Both the position numbers and the translations under genes were made by a program. A DNA stretch of 64,000 nt from Galbibacter sp048266365 (GTDB lineage: Bacteria > Bacteroidota > Bacteroidia > Flavobacteriales > Flavobacteriaceae): NCBI RefSeq assembly GCF_048266365.1, contig NZ_JBLWZP010000004.1, forward strand, positions 248,001-312,000, written 5' to 3'. How positions within the stretch are numbered: position 1 is the first letter of the stretch; each line of letters opens with the position of its first letter. Of this stretch, positions 27,474 through 36,690 are shown one piece after another. The notes under the pieces were generated by a model, which worked only from the letters and a program-made list of their open reading frames with translations, searched no databases and was not told the origin of the DNA.

Positions 27474-27515
27474 AAATTACCCGATTCTTAGTTAAGAATT
27501 CGGGTAATTTATTTA
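27474..27515 (+). terminator. Terminator of the dcw operon
   Basis: ATTACCCGATTCTTA (27476-27490) pairs with TAAGAATTCGGGTAAT (27493-27508) with one bulged base. A T-rich stretch follows. It lies 20 bases past the ftsZ stop codon and ends the dcw unit. Confidence 0.75.
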
Positions 27516-27552
27516 TCTTCGCACAGCATTTTTTACACCAAATAACAACATT

Positions 27553-28002
27553 ATGAGTTTACAGGATAAAGTAATGGCAGAGATGAAAGCTGCAATGAAA
27601 GCAAAGGATTCGGTAGCTCTTGAATCATTAAGAGCTGTAAAATCAGAAATTCTTCTTGCAAGTACTAGTGCAACTTCGAAAGATGGCCTAACTGAGGAAG
27701 AAGAGCTTAAATTATTACAGAGACTTGTAAAACAGCGTAAGGACAGTGCAGCTATATTTACCGAGCAAGGGAGAGAAGATCTTGCGGGTCCTGAACTAGC
27801 TCAAGCGGAGATCATTTCAAAATTTCTTCCTGAACAATTAGGTGAAGACGAAATTGCTTCTGTGATTGAGAATTTAATTCTACAGACTGGTGCAAGTGGA
27901 ATGAAAGATATGGGTAAAGTAATGGGAGTTGCAAATCAAGCACTTGCTGGGCGCGCTGATGGTAAAACTATATCTGGAATTGTAAAAGCTAAATTGAGCT
28001 AA
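27553..28002 (+). CDS. GatB/YqeY domain protein
   Basis: This is a 149-residue soluble helical protein of the YqeY family, which resembles the C-terminal tRNA-binding part of GatB. Recognisable parts are LESLRAVKSEI, KQRKDSAAIFTEQGREDLA, and MKDMGKVMGVANQALAGRADG near the end. The cellular role is not settled. It sits between ftsZ and tRNA-Arg, after the dcw terminator, so it has its own transcript. ATG start. Confidence 0.9.
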   Translation: MSLQDKVMAEMKAAMKAKDSVALESLRAVKSEILLASTSATSKDGLTEEEELKLLQRLVKQRKDSAAIFTEQGREDLAGPELAQAEIISKFLPEQLGEDEIASVIENLILQTGASGMKDMGKVMGVANQALAGRADGKTISGIVKAKLS

Positions 28003-28025
28003 TACTTAAAGTACAACAATAATAA

Positions 28026-28099
28026 GGCCCCTTAGCTCAACTGAATAGAGCACTGGATTTCGGCTCCAGCGGTTCGGGGTTTGAATCCCTGAGGGGTCA
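28026..28099 (+). tRNA. tRNA-Arg (anticodon TCG)
   Basis: The cloverleaf closes. The acceptor GGCCCCT (28026-28032) pairs with AGGGGTC (28092-28098) with one G-T wobble. The anticodon stem CTGGA/TCCAG encloses the loop TTTCGGC, giving anticodon TCG for CGA arginine codons. The T arm is CGGGG TTTGAAT CCCTG, with one mispair. No CCA end is encoded: the discriminator A is followed by C, T, A. A hairpin at 28102-28139 follows. Confidence 0.93.
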
Positions 28100-28101
28100 C
28101 T

Positions 28102-28139
28102 AAAGGGGATAGGTCAATTTTTTTGATTTATCCCCCTTT
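28102..28139 (+). terminator. Hairpin terminator after tRNA-Arg
   Basis: AAAGGGGATA (28102-28111) pairs with TATCCCCCTTT (28129-28139) with one bulged C. The inner TCAA/TTGA pair extends it around a T-rich loop. Its place just past the tRNA suggests termination or 3' processing. Confidence 0.65.
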
Positions 28140-28700
28140 ATCTTTCGATCCTGCATGGTTGCTAATTACCGTGATTGTTGCTAAAACTTTATTGATTTTA
28201 GCAGTTCTAATTTTTCAAAACATGATTATCATTTTGTAGAGTAAATTGGAGAAAATAACTTTATTTAAAAAAAGAACATCTCCTTTTTTGATAGAGAAAA
28301 CCTAACATAGAAATACAATTGTAAGTTTTTTCTAATGGGTATTAAGATGGATATTATCATTCTTAAAATCAGATAACTCCCATGTAATACAATATCTCAA
28401 CTTCACCAGTTTTGTAAATTTTACCGAGGGATTGTCCCCGATCCCGACACTTACCTAACTTCTAGCTCCGTTTCGCGCGTCACTAATCACTTTTTTCGTT
28501 AGTGCAATCGTATGTGATATGTATTTATCTAAGCGCAGGTCGGACTGATAATTCCGAATGTTTGTGTCGATTGAAATGTCGATGTTCGCTAGTCATTTAT
28601 AATAGCTGTAAGGTGCCTATTGATAGAAAAATAGAGAGATTGGAATTGCTAATTATAGCAGATCAAATTATTTTAAAATAGGGACTGTTAAAAAATCATT
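28140..28700. other. Intergenic stretch after tRNA-Arg, no clear gene
   Basis: About 560 bases carry no frame I can support. A short frame near 28480-28550 ends in VCDMYLSKRRSD followed by a stop and may be the tail of a decayed gene, but I cannot name a family. The rest is AT-rich. Confidence 0.4.
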
Positions 28701-28746
28701 AAACATAATCAATTTATGTAACCGGTTATATAAATTGATTATGTTT
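28701..28746. promoter_or_regulatory. 46-bp palindromic operator in front of the MarR gene
   Basis: A 17-base arm (28701-28717) is exactly complementary to 28730-28746. The centre holds the palindrome TAACCGGTTA (28719-28728), so 22 of 23 pairs match across the whole site. Its right arm overlaps the -7 box TATGTTTG (28740-28747). The position and symmetry are those of an operator for the dimeric regulator encoded next to it. Confidence 0.8.
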
Positions 28747-28747
28747 G
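28740..28747 (+). promoter_or_regulatory. -7 box of the MarR gene
   Basis: TATGTTTG matches TAnnTTTG and lies 19 bases before the ATG at 28767. It overlaps the palindrome at 28701-28746, so a bound regulator would block transcription. No good TTG is seen at -33. Confidence 0.5.
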
Positions 28748-28766
28748 CGCTCCAATTACATTGTTT

Positions 28767-29246
28767 ATGGAAGATTTTTTAGTTGAAATGGGAGTTTCTG
28801 GACTAACAGGAAGGCTCAAGCGGTTAAACGATTTATTTGTTTATCAAACCAAAGAATTTTATGATGAATATAATATAGATATAGAGCCTAATTGGCATAT
28901 GATATTTTTGATGTTAGAAAAACACAATAACCTTACGGTTTCCGAAATATCCGAATCCATTCACATATCGCATCCTGCGGTTATAAAATTAATCGGCAAG
29001 ATGAAGAAAAATGGATATATCGAATCTTTTCAAGATCCTGATGATTTGAGAAAACAACAATTAAAACTATCCAAAAAGGCTATCGGAAAAATGCCTCAAT
29101 TAAAAAAATATTGGGAAGCGGGAGAAAAGTCATTGAATGATTTGCTGAATGAAAGTGAAGCGCTCTTGTTTGAACTTGAACAATTGGAAAATAATTTACA
29201 ATTAGCCAGTTTTAAGGACCGCATGAAAGATTATCTAAAAACATGA
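28767..29246 (+). CDS. MarR family transcriptional regulator
   Basis: A winged-helix regulator of the MarR group. I use the ATG at 28767 (159 residues) instead of the TTG two codons earlier. The helix-turn-helix spans about residues 50-80 (LTVSEISESIHISHPAVIKL). The wing contains FQDPDDLRKQQLKLS, with the family's Asp-x-Arg pattern displaced to DDLRKQ. The flanking helices would form the dimer interface. The 46-bp palindrome upstream points to autoregulation. An MFS transporter follows after about 90 bases and is the likely regulated partner. Confidence 0.87.
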   Translation: MEDFLVEMGVSGLTGRLKRLNDLFVYQTKEFYDEYNIDIEPNWHMIFLMLEKHNNLTVSEISESIHISHPAVIKLIGKMKKNGYIESFQDPDDLRKQQLKLSKKAIGKMPQLKKYWEAGEKSLNDLLNESEALLFELEQLENNLQLASFKDRMKDYLKT

Positions 29247-29338
29247 TAACCGCAAAATTGTCAACTAAATGAATTGATTGATTCCGTGGGTTCGGTTCGG
29301 GATTAGTAGTTTAAAAAGATATCATAATACTTTCTTTA

Positions 29339-30586
29339 ATGCAGTTATTTTATATTAATACATACAAGGGTAAGCGTAGGTTACTTAAGGAACAATCTAA
29401 TCAGCGTAAAAGCTATAAGATAGTTCTATTGTTGTTAGGAGTGATTTTTATGGCTTCTAATTTAAGAGCTCCTTTAACAGCTGTTGGTCCAGTAATTGAT
29501 GAAATAAGTCGGGATTTGAATTTATCCAATGCTGCTGCCGGTCTTATCACTACGATTCCACTTATGGCTTTTGCCTTGTTATCAGGGATAATTCCTAGGA
29601 TTTCAAAAAAATATGGGATGGAGTTAGTGCTGTTGTTTTCCCTAATATTGTTGAGTATTGGGCTGGTTTTTCGTTCAATGGAAAATATTGTCACCCTATT
29701 CTTGGGAGCAGGTTTTGTAGGCGCCGCCATAACAGCCGGAAATGTATTAATGCCTGCATTTATTAAAAATAAATTTCCCAAGCACTTAGGGAGTATGATG
29801 GGAGTTTATTCTGTTATGATGAACTTAACAGCTGCTTTGGCTGCTGGATTTAGTATTACATTAGGTAAGGTTACGGGTCTAGGTTGGAAAGGATCTATAG
29901 GGATATGGGTAATTCTTTCTCTAATCACAATTCCGATATGGTTGCCGCAGGTTAGAAGTAGAGCAAAAGGCATTACAAAAGACAGAAAGGACTTAATCAT
30001 TAATGAGGGTAAAACAAATATTTACAAGTCGAGATTGGCTTGGGCCATCACCATTTTTATGGGAGTTCAGTCATTAATGTACTATAGCTTGGCTGCTTGG
30101 TTACCAAAAATAATGCAGACTTGGGGTATGTCTGAGGAGAGTTCTGGATGGGTATTATCTTATGTGCATTTTGCCCAACTCCCAATGGCTCTTTGTGGAG
30201 CAATTATTGCTGGAAGAATGAAAAATCAACAAATATTATCTGGGATAATTGGTCTTTTATATGCGATAGGAATAATAGGAATTATCATCTTTAAAACAGA
30301 ATATATATGGATATGGTGTATATTAATTGGATTAGCTAGTGGATTTGCCTATAGCTTATCCATGATATTTTTGATATTGCGAACTCGAAATACATCACAG
30401 GCAACCGAAATGTCCGGAATGGCTCAAGGGTTTGGTTATCTGATTGCAGCTTGTGGTCCACCCTTATTTGGTGTTTCTTTTGATATTTCTAATTCATGGA
30501 CACTTTCACTTACTCTTTTATTATTTACATGTAGTATCCTAACCTTTTCAGGAATAATAGCAGGAAAAGCAACTTATATTAAATAG
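29339..30586 (+). CDS. MFS transporter, CynX/NimT type
   Basis: A 12-helix inner-membrane secondary transporter of 415 residues. The early stretch FMASNLRAPLTAVGPVIDEI is typical of the CynX/NimT branch of the major facilitator superfamily, whose known members handle cyanate or nitroimidazoles. The true substrate cannot be read from the sequence. It lies downstream of the MarR gene on the same strand, which suggests regulated export of a small toxic compound. ATG start; the first 25 residues are hydrophilic and basic. Confidence 0.85.
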   Translation: MQLFYINTYKGKRRLLKEQSNQRKSYKIVLLLLGVIFMASNLRAPLTAVGPVIDEISRDLNLSNAAAGLITTIPLMAFALLSGIIPRISKKYGMELVLLFSLILLSIGLVFRSMENIVTLFLGAGFVGAAITAGNVLMPAFIKNKFPKHLGSMMGVYSVMMNLTAALAAGFSITLGKVTGLGWKGSIGIWVILSLITIPIWLPQVRSRAKGITKDRKDLIINEGKTNIYKSRLAWAITIFMGVQSLMYYSLAAWLPKIMQTWGMSEESSGWVLSYVHFAQLPMALCGAIIAGRMKNQQILSGIIGLLYAIGIIGIIIFKTEYIWIWCILIGLASGFAYSLSMIFLILRTRNTSQATEMSGMAQGFGYLIAACGPPLFGVSFDISNSWTLSLTLLLFTCSILTFSGIIAGKATYIK

Positions 30587-30919
30587 GTAGTTAAGTTTAA
30601 TCAAGTTAGATTGGTAAGAGTCTTTCTAGAATATTTATTGTGATTCTAAGATGTCGTAAATTGTTAGAGTTAGGCGGGGTTCATTAATAATGAAATAGCA
30701 TTTCTATCCTAATACATATACATCGATTCCAGATGCTATATTGACCCATATAATTTGATGGTGTTACTGTTGTTTATTTTATTTGGTGGTATAAAGAGTC
30801 ACTTCCCCGGAGCTTCTATGCACTTATATTTAACGGTTGCAAGTGAATATGACCATTCATTATAGAGGTAAATTATTCTATTGAATGTGGGTTTTTAGAG
30901 ATATCTATAATTAAACAGG
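30587..30919. other. Intergenic stretch before the helicase operon
   Basis: No gene is recognised in this AT-rich stretch between the MFS gene and the promoter of the helicase operon. No clear terminator is seen after the MFS gene. Confidence 0.4.
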
Positions 30920-30948
30920 TTGCTTTCCGCATATATACAATATCTTTG
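30920..30948 (+). promoter_or_regulatory. Promoter of the DEAD-box helicase operon
   Basis: A TTG at 30920-30922 is followed after 18 bases by TATCTTTG at 30941-30948. The ATG of the first helicase begins 15 bases later, so the leader is very short. Confidence 0.6.
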
Positions 30949-30962
30949 CCCAAATTATATTC

Positions 30963-32300
30963 ATGTCCACACCGTTCTCAAAATTAGGGGTAATTGAACC
31001 TCTTCAGCGTAGTTTATTCGATTTAGAAATAAATACTCCAACAGAAATTCAAGAAAAAGCAATTCCTATAATTCTTACTAAAAAGGATGATTTTGTAGGG
31101 CTCGCGAAAACTGGAACAGGGAAGACTGCTGCCTTTGGTTTACCTGTATTGCAGTTGGTAAATACTGAGAACGCACATATTCAAGCTGTTATTGTGGCTC
31201 CAACTCGCGAATTGGGACAACAAATTTATACTAACTTAGTAGCTTTTGCCAGTAAGTTACCGGAAATTTCTATAGCTTCAATTTGTGGGGGAATCCCCAT
31301 AAAGCCACAAATAGAGCGGCTTACACAAGACACGCATATAGTGGTTGCTACTCCAGGGCGGTTGATAGACCTAATAAAAAGAAAAGCTATTGATATAAGA
31401 CAAGCTGATTATTTGGTGTTGGATGAAGCCGATGAAATGGTAACTTCTTTAAAAGAAGGATTGGATGAAATTGTAGCCGAACTTCCAAAAAATCGTCGTA
31501 CGTTTCTTTTTACAGCCACGATGCCTGGTATTATAAAACAATTGATTCAGAATTATATGTCTAAACATGTAATTCAAGTAGCCGTTGATATGGCAACCAG
31601 CGGACACCAAGGGATAGACCATAAATATGTTGTTGTAAAGCCTATTGAAAAACTAGATGTATTAATGCATTTTCTCAATAGTAAAAGCGGACAACAGGGA
31701 ATAATTTTTTGTAAAACAAAAGCTGCGGTAAATAAGTTGGCAAAAAATCTAGCTATCAATAAATTTTCTTCTGGAGCATTACATGGAAGTCTTTCACAAC
31801 CAATTCGAGATAGAATAATGGGGCAGTTTCGAGAAGGATATCTAGATATTTTAGTTGCTACCGATTTAGCAGCCAGAGGGATTGATGTGAAGGAAATTGC
31901 TTATGTAATAAATTACCATCTTCCAGATACTTTTGAAGCTTATGTACATCGAAGTGGACGTACAGCAAGAGCAGGAAGCAAGGGCTTGGCTCTTACCGTC
32001 CTCCAAGAGGGAGAAGTTAGCGAACTTGCAGAATTTGAAGATGAGTTAGGAATTACATTCCATAAATTCCAAAAGGCAGATGCTAAAAGTATAGAAGAAA
32101 ACAATACACTTTTATGGGCAAAAAAGATTTTCAAAACAAAGCCTAATCATACTATTTCATCGGAATTTAAAGAAAAAGTACACACTGTTTTTCATCATTT
32201 AACAAAAGAGGAGCTTATCGATAAGTTACTGGCAAACTATCTAAATCAACAAGCATCTCCTATTAAAGAGGTTAATGAGAAGAAACGAAAAACGAATTAG
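30963..32300 (+). CDS. DEAD-box RNA helicase 1
   Basis: An ATP-dependent RNA helicase of 445 residues with both RecA domains. It has the Q motif (TPTEIQEKAIP), motif I AKTGTGKT, Ia PTRELG, motif II DEAD, motif III TAT, IV IIFCKT, V ATDLAARGID and VI HRSGRTARAG. The region after residue 370 is a short tail ending in KKRKTN. It is the first of three helicase genes in a row, separated from the next by three bases. ATG start. Confidence 0.93.
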   Translation: MSTPFSKLGVIEPLQRSLFDLEINTPTEIQEKAIPIILTKKDDFVGLAKTGTGKTAAFGLPVLQLVNTENAHIQAVIVAPTRELGQQIYTNLVAFASKLPEISIASICGGIPIKPQIERLTQDTHIVVATPGRLIDLIKRKAIDIRQADYLVLDEADEMVTSLKEGLDEIVAELPKNRRTFLFTATMPGIIKQLIQNYMSKHVIQVAVDMATSGHQGIDHKYVVVKPIEKLDVLMHFLNSKSGQQGIIFCKTKAAVNKLAKNLAINKFSSGALHGSLSQPIRDRIMGQFREGYLDILVATDLAARGIDVKEIAYVINYHLPDTFEAYVHRSGRTARAGSKGLALTVLQEGEVSELAEFEDELGITFHKFQKADAKSIEENNTLLWAKKIFKTKPNHTISSEFKEKVHTVFHHLTKEELIDKLLANYLNQQASPIKEVNEKKRKTN

Positions 32301-32303
32301 GAG

Positions 32304-33614
32304 ATGGCTAATACAATAAAAGAACAACAAGAGATTCTTGAAAAATTGAATATTTTTCAATTGAATGAAATGCAGGAAGAATCGCTTTCCGTCATAAAAA
32401 ACACCACGAATACGATTATTCTTTCCCCTACGGGAACAGGAAAAACATTAGCTTTTTTACTTCCTTTAATAGAACGATTGGATCCAGAATGTAGTGATGT
32501 TCAAGCTTTAATTTTGGTCCCATCACGAGAATTGGCAATTCAAATTGAGCAGGTTATCCGAAATATGGGGACCGGTTATAAAGTAAATGCGGTGTATGGC
32601 GGTAGGGCAATGTCAAAGGATAAAATTGAATTGAAGCATACGCCAGCCATTTTAATAGGGACACCTGGAAGAATGTCGGATCATTTTCTCCAAGAGCGTT
32701 TTTCTACGCATTACATTAAAACCTTAGTTTTGGATGAGTTTGATAAGTCATTAGAAATTGGTTTTGAAGACGAAATGCATCAGGTTATAGGAGAGCTAAA
32801 TCATGTGAATAGACGTATATTAACTTCTGCAACACAAGGTGTTAAGATTCCTAAGTTTGTGCGTTTAGATAATCCTGTAGTTGTAAATTATTTAAATGAA
32901 GGAAGCGCTAAATTAGCCATAAAAACGGTGGTTTCTCCTTCAGAAAAAAAATTAAATACCTTATATGAATTATTGGAACATGTAGGGAATGATCCTGGAA
33001 TTATCTTTTGTAATTTAAAAGATAGTATTCAGGATGTTAGTGATTTTTTACAGAGAAAAGGAATCTCTCATGGCTGTTTCCATGGAGCGATGGAGCAAAA
33101 AGACCGGGAACGTTCACTGATAAAATTCAGAAATGGAACTTTTAATGTGTTATTAGCAACCGATTTGGCTGCTCGGGGGATTGATATTCCAGAGATGAAA
33201 TACATTATTCACTATCAACTTCCTTATAAGAGTGATGAGTTTACACATAGAAACGGTAGAACAGCAAGAGTTAATTCAAAAGGAACTGCTTATGTGCTGA
33301 AGTGGGAAAAAGAAAACTTGCCAGATTTTATTAAAAATACTAAGAATACAGATATTTCTAAGAAAGTTCCTTTAAAAGCAAATTATTGGCAAACGCTATT
33401 TGTTTCCGGAGGAAGAAAAGATAAAATTTCAAAAGGAGATATTGCTGGTTTATTTTTTAAGCAAGGAAACCTTAATAGAGACCAATTGGGGGTAATTGAA
33501 TTAAAGCAAGATTGCACCTTTGTTGCTGTACCGGCTTCTGAAGCTAATACATTGGTTTCTACATTGAACAATAGCAGGTTAAAAAAGAAAAAGGTGCGTA
33601 TCAGCATCATTTAA
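32304..33614 (+). CDS. DEAD-box family RNA helicase 2 (DEFD variant)
   Basis: A second helicase of 436 residues. Motif I is SPTGTGKT, Ia PSRELA, motif II is DEFD instead of DEAD, motif III SAT, V ATDLAARGID and VI HRNGRTARV. The C-terminal part (about 350-436) contains GDIAGLFFKQGNLNRDQLGV, resembling the RNA-binding DbpA-type domain seen in some bacterial DEAD-box proteins. It ends in KKKKVRISII. It shares an operon with its neighbours, ten bases before the third helicase. ATG start. Confidence 0.9.
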   Translation: MANTIKEQQEILEKLNIFQLNEMQEESLSVIKNTTNTIILSPTGTGKTLAFLLPLIERLDPECSDVQALILVPSRELAIQIEQVIRNMGTGYKVNAVYGGRAMSKDKIELKHTPAILIGTPGRMSDHFLQERFSTHYIKTLVLDEFDKSLEIGFEDEMHQVIGELNHVNRRILTSATQGVKIPKFVRLDNPVVVNYLNEGSAKLAIKTVVSPSEKKLNTLYELLEHVGNDPGIIFCNLKDSIQDVSDFLQRKGISHGCFHGAMEQKDRERSLIKFRNGTFNVLLATDLAARGIDIPEMKYIIHYQLPYKSDEFTHRNGRTARVNSKGTAYVLKWEKENLPDFIKNTKNTDISKKVPLKANYWQTLFVSGGRKDKISKGDIAGLFFKQGNLNRDQLGVIELKQDCTFVAVPASEANTLVSTLNNSRLKKKKVRISII

Positions 33615-33624
33615 AATAGAGCAG

Positions 33625-34983
33625 ATGTCATATTTCGAAGAATTTAATATATCCAATCAATTACGCTACGCGATAGAAGATTTAGGATTTGAAAATCCAA
33701 CTCCTATTCAGGAGAAATCGTTTCCAGTGGTCATGTCCGGAACAGATGTTATTGGAATAGCCCAAACGGGAACAGGAAAGACATTTGCATATATGTTGCC
33801 AATTCTTCAACAATTAAAGTTTTCAAAACAAGTAAATCCTAGGGTACTTGTTATGGTTCCTACGCGTGAGCTTGTTGTTCAGGTAGTTGATGAAATTGAA
33901 AAATTCAGTAAATATTTGAATATTCGGGTGGCAGGCGTTTATGGTGGTGCCAATATAAATAGACAGAAAGAAACGTTGGCACAAGGAACGGATATTGTTG
34001 TCGCAACCCCAGGAAGATTATACGATTTGGTAATCAGTAGAGCGCTTCAGTTAAAATCGATTAAAAAATTGGTCATCGATGAAGTCGATGTGATGTTGGA
34101 TCTTGGTTTTCGATTTCAGTTGAATAATATCTTCGAACTTTTACCAGAACGCAGGCAAAATATTATGTTTTCGGCTACTATGACCGATGAAATAGAAACG
34201 CTGATAAACGATTTCTTCAGAGGAACAGAAAAAGTATCTGTTGCGGTGAGTGGTACTCCGCTTGAAAATATAGCGCAGCATTGTTATAAGGTGCCAAATT
34301 TTTATACTAAGATTAATTTATTAGCACATTTGTTAAAGGACAAAGACACCTATCAAAAGGTGTTGGTGTTTGTTGGTAATAAAAAGAATACCGATTTGGT
34401 TTTTAATACATTAGAAGCTGATTTTAAGAATGAAATATCGGTAATTCATGCTAATAAAACCCAAAATTATCGATTGCGTTCCATTGAAGCTTTCGATCAG
34501 GGGGAGCATAGAATCTTGGTAACTACCGACGTCATGGCACGTGGTCTCGATTTGAATAAGATATCACATGTTATAAATTTTGACACCCCAAATTTTCCTG
34601 AAAATTATATGCACCGTATCGGTAGAACGGGTAGAGCAGAAGCAAAAGGAAACGCTCTTTTATTTTACACGGAAAAAGAAACGGATGATAAAAAAGCGAT
34701 TGAAACTTTAATGAAAATGGAGATTCCTGAAGAAGTTTTTCCTGAAGAAGTAGCAATTTCTACTAAACTTACCCCAGAAGAACAACCAAGAATTTTAGAG
34801 CCCGATAATCCACATAAATTAATCGATGATGATGCTCCCGGAGCTAGTTTTCATGAAAAGAAAGAAAAAAATAAAAAAATCAATCAAGGAGGGTCCTACA
34901 AGCGGATTGTAAAACAGAAGTATAAAAAGCCAAAAACCAAAGGTGATAAAAACTACAATAAACGAAACAAGAAGAAGAGATAA
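33625..34983 (+). CDS. DEAD-box family RNA helicase 3 (DEVD variant, basic tail)
   Basis: The third helicase in the row, 452 residues. Motif I is AQTGTGKT, Ia PTREL, motif II DEVD, motif III SAT, V TTDVMARGLD and VI HRIGRTGRA. After the second RecA domain comes an acidic segment and then a lysine-rich tail of about 40 residues (YKRIVKQKYKKPKTKGDKNY), probably for RNA binding. ATG start. The three proteins differ in motif II and tail, which suggests different RNA targets and not a recent duplication. Confidence 0.92.
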   Translation: MSYFEEFNISNQLRYAIEDLGFENPTPIQEKSFPVVMSGTDVIGIAQTGTGKTFAYMLPILQQLKFSKQVNPRVLVMVPTRELVVQVVDEIEKFSKYLNIRVAGVYGGANINRQKETLAQGTDIVVATPGRLYDLVISRALQLKSIKKLVIDEVDVMLDLGFRFQLNNIFELLPERRQNIMFSATMTDEIETLINDFFRGTEKVSVAVSGTPLENIAQHCYKVPNFYTKINLLAHLLKDKDTYQKVLVFVGNKKNTDLVFNTLEADFKNEISVIHANKTQNYRLRSIEAFDQGEHRILVTTDVMARGLDLNKISHVINFDTPNFPENYMHRIGRTGRAEAKGNALLFYTEKETDDKKAIETLMKMEIPEEVFPEEVAISTKLTPEEQPRILEPDNPHKLIDDDAPGASFHEKKEKNKKINQGGSYKRIVKQKYKKPKTKGDKNYNKRNKKKR

Positions 34984-35104
34984 TAGTTTCTGATGTAGTT
35001 AAAAGTAGATCCTCTGCACATCTAGCATTTTTTGCAAAAAATTAAGCAGCTCATAAATATCACATTGAATTATCAAGCTAATTTCATTCAAATCTTTATT
35101 TCAA

Positions 35105-35920
35105 CTACCACCAAACAACAAAGAATTTTTCCAAGGTTCCGTTGGGATACTTTATCCAACACAATGGCGACATTCTTTGAGAAGTAAGCGCTTTGATTTC
35201 TTCGGAAAACTGATTGTAGGTTTGCCAGTGTACTTGTGGATGCACCGCAATAAGCCAGTCCTTTTTGGATGGAATGTAGAATTTACAATCTCTAAATTGA
35301 TTGATTTCCGAAACATTAACATAAAACCCATGTAAGCAAGCTTCATTTAATTGCTCAAATTTGAAAGAATTCTTTTTGTGAGGAGCGAATAACTGTGCCT
35401 TAAACAACACGCGTTGTGATATATTTTCAGCTTTTAAGTTGAGTCCTTCTAAAATAGTTTTTGTATGCGGATTATAGAGTAGCGGAAGCTGTTTTTCTTT
35501 GAGTTTCGTGAGCTTTTTTATCAAAGTATCGTTTCTATTCGGGCCTACCCAATGCGCAATCTCTGAACCCAATGCAGAATCATCGTATAAGTAAAACTTA
35601 TAAACGATTTCTAAGTGAATCGGGGTTTTATCATACTCTAAAATACAATCTAATTCACCAATAGTTTGTTTCTCGTTCTGTACCTGTACGTTTTCTAATA
35701 AAATTGAAATTTCTTTAATCGCATTTAGCTCTTCACCTACAAATTGTTCTACCAATTTTCCAAGCCGTAAGTTATGAGCTGTTTTCCTATTAAAAATTAT
35801 TGTCTTTTGCTTAGGAATTTGTAGCTGATGTAAGCCGAAAACAGCCTGTTTACCCCATAATAAAGGTGTCTGAAGGTATCCCTGGAATTGTTGCTGTAGT
35901 TGCTTCGATTTTATATCCAT
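35105..35920 (-). CDS. DUF1853 family protein
   Basis: A soluble protein of about 271 residues from the ATG at 35920; the longer frame opens with TTG. I place it in DUF1853 from the early pattern LQTPLLWG, the central ELDCILEYDKTPIHLEIVYK and the late CWIKYPNG. The ELDxI plus HLEIVYKF spacing recalls a nuclease-like PD-(D/E)xK core, which is my inference. No function is established. It is convergent with the helicase operon. Confidence 0.65.
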   Translation of the reverse strand: MDIKSKQLQQQFQGYLQTPLLWGKQAVFGLHQLQIPKQKTIIFNRKTAHNLRLGKLVEQFVGEELNAIKEISILLENVQVQNEKQTIGELDCILEYDKTPIHLEIVYKFYLYDDSALGSEIAHWVGPNRNDTLIKKLTKLKEKQLPLLYNPHTKTILEGLNLKAENISQRVLFKAQLFAPHKKNSFKFEQLNEACLHGFYVNVSEINQFRDCKFYIPSKKDWLIAVHPQVHWQTYNQFSEEIKALTSQRMSPLCWIKYPNGTLEKFFVVWW

Positions 35921-36011
35921 TATTGCCAATGTACATATTTCACCTAGATATTACCCTTCGGACAGGCTTATGGGCGTAGGCAGCCACTTAAAGATAAACT
36001 TAGATTTTAAT

Positions 36012-36656
36012 TCACCCAAATGTATAGTGTTGTTCATCTGTTATGGAGGCGTTTAGCAAAAGATTAAATGTTCTTATAGTATTAAAATTACGGGTGATCG
36101 CACCAGAGACTGCAATTCCAGAAACTCCCGTTTCTAATATGCTTTTAACATCTTCCGTGCTAATACCTCCACACCCAATAATTGGTGTTTCAGTATTTAA
36201 GGCCTCAGTAATTGCTACATACCCGTTTAAACCTAAAACTGTACCTAAATTATCTTTAGTGGCAGTTGATCTAAAAGGCGCTAAACTAATGTAATCAACA
36301 TCTTTACTAATTAAGGTTTCACATTCTTGCAAGGTATTTGCCGTTCCACCAATAATTTGCCAAGTGTATAAATGTTTTCTCGCCATAGTAGGGCAGGAGT
36401 CTGTTTTTCCTAAATGCACTCCATCTGCTTTAACCTCTTTTGCTATTTTAAAATAATCGTTAATTATTAATCTTGTTTGAAAATGGGCGGTAATCTCTCT
36501 GACTTGGATTGCTATTTTTAGAATTTTCTTCTCAGAAATATCTTTTATACGTAATTGCACTAACTCTGCACCAGATGTACAAGCTTTTTGGATGTTCTCC
36601 AAATGCTCTTTTGGAGAACATCCTTGGGAGATATAATGTAGTTTTGGTATTATCAT
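36012..36656 (-). CDS. Thiamine-phosphate synthase-like protein (ThiE/TenI)
   Basis: A TIM-barrel protein of the ThiE/TenI family, 214 residues from the ATG at 36656 (MIIPKLHYIS); the TTG 21 bases earlier is less likely. ThiE joins the thiazole and pyrimidine parts of thiamine. Conserved parts are LVQLRIKD, LIINDYFKIAKEVKADGVHLG, the phosphate-loop-like GGISTEDVKSIL and IAVSGAI. The usual GVSTH reads GGTANT and GPxxxTxTK reads APFRSTATK. No other thiamine gene is near, so it may be a second ThiE or a TenI-like protein. Confidence 0.75.
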   Translation of the reverse strand: MIIPKLHYISQGCSPKEHLENIQKACTSGAELVQLRIKDISEKKILKIAIQVREITAHFQTRLIINDYFKIAKEVKADGVHLGKTDSCPTMARKHLYTWQIIGGTANTLQECETLISKDVDYISLAPFRSTATKDNLGTVLGLNGYVAITEALNTETPIIGCGGISTEDVKSILETGVSGIAVSGAITRNFNTIRTFNLLLNASITDEQHYTFG

Positions 36657-36690
36657 GTCTTTAATGTTAGGACGCAAATTGTAGGAGTTC

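Noticed and set aside
28480..28550. Possible gene tail ending in VCDMYLSKRRSD
   Set aside because: The stretch is too short and has no start or recognised domain, so it is mentioned only as part of the spacer.
35020..35048. Palindrome ATTTTTTGCAAAAAAT after the helicase operon as a terminator
   Set aside because: It has no loop and no following T-run; AT-rich self-complementarity is expected by chance here.
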